Source: Saccharum officinarum (Eukaryota > Streptophyta > Magnoliopsida > Poales > Poaceae). Taken from it: a DNA stretch of 64,000 bases. How positions within the stretch are numbered: the first letter of the stretch is position 1; each line of letters starts with the position of its first letter. Positions 10,514-21,149 of this stretch are shown here, one piece after another. A model generated the notes under the pieces. That model did not search any database. It was not told the DNA's origin and worked only from the letters and a program-made list of their open reading frames with translations. The position numbers and the translations under genes were made by a program. The stretch covers positions 97,642,701-97,706,700 of the forward strand of contig CM036159.1 of assembly GCA_020631735.1 (NCBI GenBank). The letters are read 5' to 3'.

Positions 10514-13500
10514 GTCAACCATTCAGGTAAAGTCGCGAGCTTGCCAGGAACCACTTGTATCCGGGGGCCGCCCGACTGCTCTTTGGCCTTATCATCGCGC
10601 CCCCGTATCCTGCCACTACTGCTCCGGTACAGTGCGTTGCGGGCAATCCACTCGGCCCGAATAATCTCCCAGTTTCGCGGTCGGAAGGTACTTTATCCGG
10701 CCAGCTAAATGTGAGGCATGCGTTCAACATGACCCGAGGGACAACAACGGACGGTCCTTAATCGACACAGACGGAAAACACTACAGTCTGAAACCCTGCA
10801 AGTTTCCGTCCGGTCTCAAATTCATTTCACACTTAGTTATACCATGACTTCATAGTCATTCAAGCAGATCCAGGTAACCACCTATAGCTCGCAGGTGACA
10901 GGAAATCACCCGACTTCTACCGGTCTAAGCAAGCTAAGCATTGACTTGACTGCGGATACCAGGGTAACAAGGATATAGTATAACAAAGGTAAGCAAGGTA
11001 TAATGCAGCAACGTTTTCAAACAACTCCTAAACGTAATGCATCAAATTAAGTAAAGTTAATAATAAATTATTTGCAAACCAGGAGAGAAATGCTCCGGGG
11101 CTTGCCTCTCTCAAAAGAGCTCGGACGGTGGTCGGGGCACTCGGGGAGCTCTTCACCGACCTCCTCTTCGGCTTCTGTCACCTCCTGCTGCTGCACCTCG
11201 AGCTGCTCCTCTGGCTCCTCGGGTAAGACGACTGGGTTCTCGGTTTGCGATCCTGTATGATGCAATGCACGTAAGTGATTATGCAAACGTGCATCGAAGA
11301 AGATGAATACAATGAATATGTTGAAATGCAAGGTAGTCAACATCATCCAAGAAACTATACACTACAAGCACATGTCATCTACTGCATTCTCTTCTACTAC
11401 TAACATGTTAAGTTAACATATCTTATGAAATGCTTCAAAGATACACCAAAGCTTTACTAATTTCTTAATCACACTTTAAGCAACACTTGCTTAAAACCTA
11501 ATTAATAATAAGTTTGAACAACAACATATATTCCTGATGCTCCTAAAAATCTAAGAAAATTACAGTAGCATAATACTACCCTAAAGAGACTACCAAAAAA
11601 ATTCATCACATTTGGATAAGTAAACTATCATGTACAAAAATGACAAGCTTTAGCATAAAAATGAGTATGAAATTACTTTGTACTATGAAAAGTGTCAAAC
11701 AACAGAATTAATATTTTTCCTAGGTTCTTTATGGAATATAATGACTGTACAAAAATTATCACATGCATGTTTTATACCAAGTTTGCTCTCTAGCAAAAAT
11801 AACAAAAATCAGCCATTAAAGGCACTTGAACTACACCTCAACATTTTTCCACAACACATGCATGAAACATATTTTTCCTAGGAAGTACATGATATATGAA
11901 GATTAACAAACTTGAAATCATATTTTTCTGATACATATAGGATTTACTAGTCATTTTACAAGATATCAGCAATATCAAGAATTAATTAAAGCTCTACAGA
12001 AAAGTATCCCAAAAATGACATGCAATATTTTTAAATCATAGATCTGGTTCCAATGAGTTCATAGAAATTTATTTCACAATTTTTGGAGCTCAAATAAATA
12101 TAAAAACATTTTCCACAACATCCTTTATTATGAATAATAAAAGAAAACAGAAAACGATTTTTATTTTTAAAACTGGGCTGGCCCGGGGAAGTAAACCGGC
12201 CCATGGCCGTTCTCGGCCTGGTCCACGTGCGCGGGGGGAAACGAGCGAGCAGGCCCGCTCTGGCTTCGGCCCATGGCCGTTCGCGCGAGGAGGCCGGGGC
12301 GAGAGATGCCGGAGGCGACGGTGACCGCAACGGCGCGGCCACGTGACGACCGGCCGGTGGCCATTGCCGACCACGCCCGGGTGCGGAAAAGCGAGCAACA
12401 GGTGCGCGGGGTGGAGGCGGATCCGTTTTTTGTGATAGAGAAGCAAGAGGGGTGGCGGGGAATCACTCCCGCGGGAGGCCGCGCGCGCGGTGGCGCCATG
12501 GCCGCCGGCGGCGGATGCTCGAAATCCGCACCTGCTTGGCTCGGGTGACGGCAACGAGGTGCGCACGGGGTGTCGGAGGAGGAAGCGAAGGTGGGTGCGT
12601 GAGAAGGCGAGCTATGGCGGCTCACCGTCGGCCAATTTGGCCGGCGGGTGCGGCGGTGGCGGCGCTCGCGCGGTGAGGTGCTCGCGCGGCACTGAGTGGA
12701 GGAAGGCCGAGGCGGGGAATTTCGGAGAGGGAGGGTGGATGCGGAGCGCAGGCGATTTAGGAGCGTGAGGCGCGCGCTGGCGGGGGCCACCGACGGCCAG
12801 CTGTCGACGGCGAGCGGCGCATGCCGGCCACGGGGCGCGCGGTGTCTGCGCGGGCGCGTGCGTGTCGCGGTGAGCGCGGGCGAGCGGGCGGGAGGAGGCG
12901 GCCGAGCGGACGCGGTCCGGGCCGAGGCGGCGGCTGCGGCGCGTGCGCGCGGGGTGGCGCGGGCCGTTTCCGATCGCGGGCCGAAAGCGAGGCGGCGGCC
13001 CGTTTAGGTTAGAAGTTGGTTTTTCACATTATTGTTTTCAAACAAATTCAAATAAAAATTTTCAAATCCTATTTTGAGCAAGAAAAGGACCTTTTCTGAA
13101 AATGACCCAAAAACAAAAGTTGCTTAGAATTTAATTCTCTACAACTTTGCTTTTAAGACCAAAGTCAAAATCTGGATAGATTTTGATTTTTAGAATAAAA
13201 GCTAATTTAGAGAGGATTTTTGAATATTTTCAAATAACATTTTTAAAACAAATCTTTGACAAAACTTTGAGTGATTCAGTGGCTCCAAAAATTTTCCTTA
13301 TCATTCTAAGTGATATGAAATTTATAGTTGTACAAATTTGATAAGTGTCATTATCACATTATCACAACATGTTATGCAATACTAGTTTCCACACTTTTAT
13401 TTTACTAAAGGTACACCCTAAGCACATATAATTATGAATGCCATGACATGTTGTGCTCATGATTGCAATGCAAATGCTTGCGTAACACCGGAGTGTTACA
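10514..13500 (-). repeat. Reverse-oriented LTR of a second Tekay-like family (solo or partial)
   Basis: Read on the minus strand it begins at 13500 with TGTAACACTCCGGTGTTACG, the same style of start as element A. It runs through AT-rich, GC-rich (about 13005 to 12180) and AT-rich parts and reaches the end of element A without a clear own 3' terminus. The many ORFs at 12030-13012 sit in the GC-rich block and look non-coding. No target-site duplication was found, which fits element A having inserted into this LTR with the remainder lying left of the window. Confidence 0.75.
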
Positions 13501-14220
13501 CAACAGAAGCATAGGAACCACGCCGTGACCCAACATGACCCCGGTCATTCCACCACGACGGCATCCATACCTCTACAGCGACGGGGATAACGACCACTAT
13601 ACCACCTAACCCCCTCTCTACACAAATCCAGGCGCCCATGTTGCCTGTCCTCATTGGCACAGAGGCGCACAGGATAAGGCATGGTTACAACACGTAGCAC
13701 CAGCAGATGGAGAGGCCAAAAGAGCAACGCCTGTTGCATCTCTGTGCTACAGAAAAACTGTTCCCACCGGATAAAGAGGAAGACGGCCACGCCCGAGACC
13801 ACCTTTTGGTTTTTCTCTTTCATTTTTCACCTCTTTACCACGAATGTAACCCGAACCCTCTCCTTAGAAGCTATAAAATGGGAGGTAGGGGCCACGTCTA
13901 GAGAGAGGCGAAAAAGCAAGCGATCAAACAACAACGCATAGATCGAACCTGATAGAACACACCACCCCTCACAAGAGACCTAGGATCTGCTCCTTTTCTC
14001 AAAAGCTTGTAACCCCTACTACGAGCACCCCGGTGCAAGGCAACACGAGCAACAGCAAAACACATTGGACGTAGGGTCGTTAATGACTGAACCAGTATAC
14101 ATCCTTGTGTCCGCTTTGCACACTATCCGGGCCTAGACGCACAGATACAAATTTACTCGTCGCTCTGTTTAGACCCCCGGTTCTCTAGACACCAACACCA
14201 ACCCTTTGTTTCCAGTAAAT
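13501..14220 (+). repeat. LTR-like remnant with TATA box
   Basis: No gene seen. TATAAAA is at 13872-13878, followed by a leader-like stretch, CTTGTAACCCC near 14006 and a text ending GACACCAACA near 14197. This layout resembles the right-hand part of a gypsy LTR, but no partner LTR is in the window and the left end is undefined. Confidence 0.4.
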
Positions 14221-14423
14221 TTCTTCCAAATTATTTAACTCCTCCAGTTGAACTTCCAACTCAATCCTCTCATCTCATTCCTTGATATCTAGGAGTCTAC
14301 TTTCAGCATTATGTCAATCTCTTCAATCCTTTTGGTGATACTGATTTTGTTCGCCCTTTGAGATCCCACAAGTTGCATATTCCACCCTTTCAAATATTTC
14401 CTTAGAGCTTGTAAGCACCCATG

Positions 14424-15590
14424 CTACCTGTCTAAAGAATAAGTTTGATCATTGAATTTGGCTCTGACTTCACCCCATTTGTTAGAAACCATTTTGTGAA
14501 AGCCATCATTAAGGAGCCATTGTTCTTGGAAGAAAAAGTATTTTGGTCTAGGAGCTCCATGCTCACCAGAATCCAAAACCAAAGGGAAATGGTCTAAGCC
14601 CACCCAGGCTTTTGACCAAGCAAAGCATTTAGGGAATCTATCTTCCCACTCATATGTGACTAACATTTTGTCTAATTTCACCAAGATAGGGTGTTTCTGT
14701 TTATTTGACCAAGTGAACTTAGCACCAGAAATGAAGAGCTCTTTGAGTTGAAATTTCCCAATGAAGTCATTGAACATAGACATCAACTTCTGGTCTCCTT
14801 GCCCAATATTCCTTTCCTTATCATTCCTGATCAGATTAAAATCACCCCTAACAAAAGAGGTAGAGTCTCCTTATCACAAAAGTATGACAACTCTTGTAAG
14901 AAATCCCCTGAATTTTCATGTTGAGCAGGTCCGTAGACATTCGCTACCCAAAATCTAAAATTTGTCATCCTACTTCTAATTTGGGCAGCCATGAAATATG
15001 TAGCTGGTTCTATATGTTCCAATTCCAGGTTATCATTCCTAATACCCAACATCAAACCACCAAAGTGGCCTCTAGCAGGAACCCAATTCCAACTGAAATC
15101 CTTGTTAGTAGCCATCTCCTCCAGTTCCCAATCTCTGTAAAGCTACAATATCTAAGTCCTCCTGCAGAATATGATCTCTGACCCAATTCCTTCTGTGAGA
15201 TTTCCCCAAACCTCTGACGTTCCAAAAAAAATATCTTCATTGAGAGGGTTGGGTTGAGGTTGCCTCCTCTTCAGCTTCCATCACTGTGTCCCCCACCCAC
15301 GAGAGAGGACTGAGGAAGAATTCTTTGTTTGTTTGTGATGACCTCCATAGCCAGATCAGACAATTGTTCCTCCCCACGAGACCCATTTCTATTTTGCTGT
15401 TTGTCAAGAAAACTTTTGTAGTTGGCTTCGGCAATGGCAGCTCTAGCTACCTCCTCTGCCCTAAAGGCATTTAGCTGTTCCTCTACATCTTCTACCTCTA
15501 AGTCTAGATCAATTATAACCTTTTACAAAGCATCAGTAGGAGTATTATTCAAAATAGTAAAAGGATCAACTATGTGGATCAACAAAAGCT
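14424..15590 (-). pseudogene. LINE-2: 5' fragment of an L1-type retrotransposon (end of ORF1, endonuclease of ORF2)
   Basis: On the minus strand, ORF1 text ends with QPSQ and a TGA at 15239-15237. The ORF2 ATG at 15240-15238 overlaps that stop (ATGA). ORF2 begins MKIFF and shifts frame at a T run near 15225. Endonuclease-domain text follows: FGGLMLGIRNDNLELE and VANVYGPAQHENSGDF at 15115-14831, then KFTWSNKQKHPILVKLDKML and LDHFPLVLDSGEHGAP at 14740-14540. The usual SDHxP motif appears as LDHFPL. The fragment fades below about 14424 and has no RT, so it is a truncated, decayed copy. Confidence 0.8.
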
Positions 15591-15595
15591 ATTTT

Positions 15596-18000
15596 TTATA
15601 ACTTCGATTCCAAATTATAAGACGTACATGAATCCTCCACAAACAAATGCGCGAGGAACCTCGGCACGGGCGCGGTACCCACGCGGAGCGATCCCTCCAG
15701 AACCTGCACCACCTGCCCCATGGTCGGCCTGAGCGCCTCGCTCTGCTGTATGCACCAGCAGGCGACGTTGCACGCGCGGCCGAGCTCCTCCACATCCGCG
15801 TCCCCCGCCAGGCGCTCGTCCAGCAGCGCCAGGAATTGCCCCTCGCGGACCTTGGTCGCGGCCCAGAGCGGGAAGTAGGAGCCGACGGCGCCGGGCGCCG
15901 CGGCATCATGGTTCCTCCGCCCGGAGATGAGCTCCAGGAGCATCATCCCGTAGCTGTACACGTCGGCTTTGGCCGTGATGGGGAGGCCCAGGATCCACTC
16001 GGGCGCCAGGTACCCCACCGTGCCGCGCGCGGTCGTCAGCGCCTGGCTGAAGTCGCGCACGATCAGCTTCGCCATGCCGAAGTCCGCCACCTTGGGGCAG
16101 AACCCGCCGTCGAGGAGGATGTTCTCCGGCTTGACGTCGCAGTGCACGATCCGCTCCTGGCACTGCTCGTGGAGGTAGGCCAGCCCCCGCGCGACGCCGG
16201 CCATGATCCCGAACCTGGCGCGCCAGTCCAGCAGCCTGAAGCTGTGGCCCGACAGCACGGACGCCAGGGAACCGTTGGGCATGTAGTCGTAGACCAATAG
16301 CCTCTCGTGCCTCGTGGCGCAGAACCCTCGGAGGCGGACGAGATTGACGTGCTGGATCGTGCCCAGCGTCCTGAACTCGGTGCGGAACTGCTTCTCCCCC
16401 TGCGCGGACCCCTCCAGCCGCTTCACGGCTACCGCGGTGTGGTCAGGGAGCGTCCCTCTGTACACGGAGCCGAAGCTGCCCATCCCCAGCTTCTGTGAGT
16501 AGTTCTTCGTGCACTGTGTGAGGTAATCATAGCTGAACACGAGGAGAGAGCCGTCATGGTGCACGGTCTCGTCACGGCGTCGAACCCTGGCAAGAACGAA
16601 GAGCAGCAGGCAGAGTATCGCGAGAACAATAGCAGAGGACACGCCAAGGATGAGAAAGCGACCATCTCTCTGGTTTGCAGCAGCAAGGTCGGCGGCGGCG
16701 ACTCTGAGGAACAGAGTCGAAGCCCCGGCATCGCCGACGGAGAGCTGCTGAACGTTGCGAAGCTCACCGTCCCACACCAAGCAGCCGTCTCTGTAAGCAT
16801 AAGCAGTGCAAGAGCAGTTTCTCAGGCACGCCGATGCACAGACTCCGGAGGTGCCAGCAGCCGCCACCGGGGAATAGCCGCCGGGCAGCTGGACATTTTC
16901 CAGCGGGAGAAACCCATCCGTTGATGACGCGTTGCCGCCGCACTGCAAGCTCGTCTTCCTTGCGCAGCCGGCGCTCCAGAACTGGTTGACCCAGTCCCGC
17001 TGCGCCACGGGCTCGAACCCCGGCAAGCACCGGCAGTACTGCGAGCTGGACACGTCGCAGAGGCCGAACGGCCCGCAGACGGAGTACACGTCGCACTGCG
17101 ACGTGGGGGTCGCCCAGTGCAGCAGCCACTGCCCGGACGCGTCGGACCAGTCGTACATGGTGAGCTGCCCGTGAGGGCTCATCACCAGCCTCGAGACGGT
17201 CGACGGGTCAAGGACGCGGAACGAGTAGCTCACCTCCTCGCTGCTGTTGACGAAGTCGAACGTGTACTTGGCCGGCGACGTGCCCATCTCGGGGATGGGG
17301 ACGAAGTACCGCCCGTTCCAGGCGCCGATGTGGTGGTAGACGGTCGTGTCGTTCCACAGGAAGACGTACTGGGCGATCCGCGCGGATCGACCCGGTCCGT
17401 GTACAGCCCCGTGGACGGGTCAGTGGCGCTCCGCCACGACCGGAGCGCCTGGTACGCGCCGGTGCTCTTGTTCAGCCCCACCCAGCCGCCTGGCACCAGC
17501 GTGTCGGTCGGGTGGTCGAAGCTCTGCCAAATGATCGCCGACGAGTTGCCGCCCCGCTGGCACCGGCCACGCAGGACCAAGTTCCCGGTGTCGAGGAGCA
17601 CCGCCACGGCCGTGCCTTCGTCGCACGGACGTGTCGAGTTGGATGACCAAATCATCGCCTCCGTCGACCGGTTTCCCATTAGGAGGAGGAGGAGTCGGCT
17701 GCCGTCCTGAGCCACGGTTAGCTCCGCGGACGACGGGTCGGTGACCGGGGAGTCTCTGTTCATCACCCAGATGACGTTCCGTCCCGGGACCCGCTTGTAC
17801 CATATGCCGACGTAGTGGCTGGAGTTTCCGGCCGGGGAGAAGAACCCCAGCTCAAACTCGCCTCCCGCCGACACCAGCGTTCGGTTACCGGTGAGAGATT
17901 CTCCTGCGGAGAGCATGTCGCTCGCCGCGGCAGATGAGCATGGCCTCCGGAACAAGCACGCGAGCAAGAAGAGCAGAGCGAGGTGGCGCCACGGACACAT
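15596..18000 (-). CDS. G-type lectin S-receptor-like serine/threonine kinase, one frameshift
   Basis: An intronless membrane receptor kinase of about 800 residues. From the ATG at 18000: a hydrophobic signal peptide (LALLFLLACLF), a bulb-type lectin domain (about residues 28-150, FELGFFSPAGNSSHYVGIWY), an S-locus glycoprotein region, a Cys-rich segment (CDVYSVCGPFGLC), a PAN domain (CASACLRNCSCTAYAY), a membrane span (ILGVSSAIVLAILCLLLFVL) and a kinase. The kinase has LGMGSFGSVYRG, VAVKRLEG, HCDVKPEN (plus-strand 16131-16150), DFGMAK and GYLAPEW, so catalytic Lys and Asp are present. HCD in place of HRD makes it a non-RD kinase, a class linked to innate immunity. A one-base loss near 17370-17385 splits the reading frame. 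Closest in style to At2g19130-like SRKs. The ligand is unknown. Confidence 0.88.
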
Positions 18001-18640
18001 ATACGCGCCCGTGCTTGCGGCAGGGCTGACCGTAACAAAAACTCTGTATGGTGATGGTTGTAATGCTCCCCTAAATTATTCGCCATTTCGCTGATTCGCT
18101 CGTACTTATGCGGGGCACACGGGTCAGGTAACTCCGAACGCGCACGGACACGGTCAAGTATTCAGTGCTGTTAAATCGGCTATACGGTCGGAGATTGGCG
18201 GTGCATGGGCAGTGGAGCACGCCGGAAATGACCGAAGACTAGTGGTGGGTGGGTGTACAACTTGGCCAGTGGAGCTCGTGTCGGTCTCTTAGTCGCAGCA
18301 CTGGCCTAGCCGCCGTATCTGGAGTTCTGGACACACGCACACACACCTGCTTCGCTTAACCCGTTTCGTCGTAGACGGCAAGCAGATAATCAGAGAAATT
18401 AAGAAAGGTCAGGCATGGCTAGCGAAGAGTTCGTGACTTCAGCTGAGGTGTGCTGTTTGTCTATCGTCTCCCGCGATGTCTTTGCCCAAGTCCAAGCCAG
18501 GAAGATACCAGGGATGCTCGGAACTTTAGGAAGAGGATCCTCGCATTTTCAAACCACTGAACAACTGCTGTAAAAGAGCTGCCGTTCTGTGCATCAAGAA
18601 CACTCGGATATCATTGAATCCACCTGTCCACATTAGAACT
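18001..18640. other. Upstream region of the receptor kinase
   Basis: It contains the presumed promoter of the minus-strand kinase gene. I see no clear TATA box at the right distance and no other gene. Confidence 0.3.
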
Positions 18641-18779
18641 AATGGTGTGTTTGGCGAGTACGTGGGAAGGGGTATAGGGAATTACTAGCAGTAATTGATG
18701 AAAATAAACTAAGATGGAAATTTGATTTTTAGTTCTAATCCCTGTTTTAGTTCGTGAATGGGAATATGAGAGGAGTGTT

Positions 18780-19760
18780 TAAAAGAGAATTGGGCTTGCT
18801 AGCGCCCGGACGTCCGGATGCTGCTTGCATAGGGAGCGAGTGAGCGCCTAGCGCGTCGGGCTCGCGAGAAAGCGCACCGATAGGGGCCCGCGCCGCCCCG
18901 AACGTCGCCCACGCCGCCCCGAACATCGTCTACGCTGCCGCCGCTTTACACATACATTCCATGTGCAACACCCGATCTATTTTTAAAACATCCAGATGCA
19001 ACAGTTGTAACATACAAAAGAAGATAGATGAAACACTTGAAACAAGCATCTGAAACACTTGCGAAATCGCCTGAAAAAACATTTGAAAATCATTGCAAAC
19101 ATATGCAACATCCAGATGAAACACTTGCAAACATGCATATGAAACACCTGAAAACACTTGAAACATATGCTTGCAACATGCATGTATATGCAACATCCAA
19201 ATCTACTTTTACAACATCCAGATAAAACACTTGCAACATTCGTCTGGAACAGATGAAAAATTTGGAACATACACTTGAAACATACGTGTATAACCATTAT
19301 AGCATGTGCAGCATCACGATCTACTTTTACAACATTGATACACAATACTTGTAACATATCTCTGAAACATCTGAAACACTTAAAATATCTATTACAACAT
19401 GCGCTTTCAGCGTAGTATCTGCTTGCTGCTCGGATGAATGGAGGCTCGTCGACGCGGAGCTCGATGCCGCGAAGGTCGCTGATGTGAGCTCGTCGGCGGC
19501 ATGGACCTTGGCAGGGGCCGCAACAGGAGGCGCGAGTCCGGATGGCGGGCGACAGGCGGCAGGGGCACGGGTGGGTCCACGCAGCGCAAGCGGGGGGGCG
19601 GGGCGGGCAAGGGCGGGGTCCGTCCTAGAGCAGGGGCGCGCAACGCTCTGGGCGAGCAAGCGAGGGTGGCACGGGTGAGGCGCAAATTGAGCGGACGACG
19701 GAGACAGGTCCGTCTGGATAGACGCCCTATAGGCTATAAGGAGCATTACCGTAAGAGAAT
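18780..19760. repeat. Degenerate repeat region, possible non-autonomous DNA transposon
   Basis: Between about 18955 and 19400 the text cycles through variants of AACACTTG, GCAACAT and ATCCAGATG, a degenerate short-unit repeat. It is flanked by GC-rich ends. The left end (GCGCCCGGACGTCCGG near 18800) resembles the reverse complement of the right end (CCGTCTGGATAGACGCCC near 19710), suggesting decayed terminal inverted repeats. ORFs here are low-complexity and not credible. Confidence 0.45.
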
Positions 19761-20159
19761 TTATATTCTTTGTTTCGTGTGTAGGTCTTTGAGTAAGAAA
19801 TGATATGACAAGTCATGATAAATTGTAAAAATACATTCACCGTCCCCTTCCTTGGGAAGTGATTGGTGCGAGTTGCTTTAAATTTCTATTTTTCGCCCCA
19901 CAAAAACTCACTCTCGCAAAACAAACAGAATATTTATAAACTCGTATCTTCAAACTCACATTCAATCATTTCAATTACCTTGAACCAAAAGTTCTGTAAG
20001 AGCACTGCTACATTACCAAATTAATCTAGACCACTTCCAATCTAATAGGCAAAGGGCCAAAAACCATTACACGCGGGGCAAGTTTGTCTACAAATTGCAT
20101 TCCGTCATCCATCGATGTAATACACATGATTTAACGATTAAGCGCTATCCACTTTAAGG

Positions 20160-21130
20160 ATAGTATGCACGTCCAATGGTTGTGGATATCGTCTCTTTTC
20201 TGCAGTGTACCCATCCCATGCACATCCAACAGCTATGGGGATGGGAGCACATGCCCCCTTGCATGCTTGAACCGTGAAGCTTTAGCTTTTCTCCCAGCTC
20301 CACATCTTTACCAGTCAGCAAGCATAAACAGCGCCAATAAGGGGCACCGGCTCCATTGTGGTTGTGGCAGGGGCGTGCTACATTGGGGCTACTGCTACAA
20401 CAGAAGCAATGGCGAAAGCAGCGGTGCCGTTGGCATGTGCATGCAAGAGGGCATGTGCTCCCATCTCCACAGCCATTGGATGCGCATTGCTTCCACCGCC
20501 GCCACCGATGCCCCCGCTTCCCCGTGTCTCGGTAAGGTCGCAATGAGCATAGTTTTTGCGATTGTGGAGCAGTTGCAATTAGTATCTCGATGGTCGTGCT
20601 CTAGTGCCTCGTGCAGGCATTGCACTCTAGACGGCACCACCGAACGCGCCGCAAGCGCCGCGCCGCAAACGACTATAGCTGACACGACAGCAGAGCACCG
20701 CACTGCAATGGCTACAACTGACAGGGCAGCGGAGGACGCTGACACAGAGGAGGACTATGACATGACAAAGGAGGATGCTGACACGGAGGAGGAAGATGCG
20801 ATCAGAGAGAAGGCTGCTGGCATGCTGGATGCGGTGGCGCCGGCCGCGATGCATTGCAGCTGCCAGTGTAGGACTCGACATCCAAGAGAGTGGCCATGAG
20901 TTATAGTGTGTAATAATGTAATAAGGTTTGTTCAACTATCTATCGGTGTATTCGTGTGTAATGTTGGCCACTAATACGGCGTGTATTGTCACCGCCCTCA
21001 TGTTTGACAAATATAATTTTCATGAGTATGTACTGGCTTTGTTAGCCATTTAAGGAGATGCGTTGCACATATCTTTATGCACATCAAGTGGCTGTGGAGA
21101 TGGGAGCACATGCCCCTTGCATGCATGCAG
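20160..21130. repeat. Three-copy repeat around GGGAGCACATGCCC
   Basis: A unit of about 55 bases (ATGCACATC, then GCTGTGGGGATGGGAGCACATG, then TTGCATGC) occurs at about 20217-20275, again in the same orientation at about 21078-21125, and inverted at about 20435-20490. A related start (ATGCACGTCCAATGGTTGTGG) is at 20165. The outer copies may bound a small element. The long plus ORF 20165-20899 has no recognisable domain. Confidence 0.45.
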
Positions 21131-21149
21131 CCACTCAAAGTCTCAATCG

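Noticed and set aside
12030..13012. ORFs up to 207 residues in the reversed LTR
   Set aside because: Same reason: GC-rich LTR sequence lacks stops by composition; no domain visible.
15647..16498. Plus-strand ORFs opposite the receptor kinase
   Set aside because: Shadows of the GC-rich kinase exon on the other strand.
18930..19360. Minus-strand Cys/Phe-rich ORFs resembling small secreted proteins
   Set aside because: They are translations of the AACACTTG/GCAACAT repeat and show no conserved cysteine spacing beyond the repeat itself.
20165..20899. 244-residue plus ORF as a gene
   Set aside because: No known domain, spans repeat units and is mirrored by long ORFs on the other strand.
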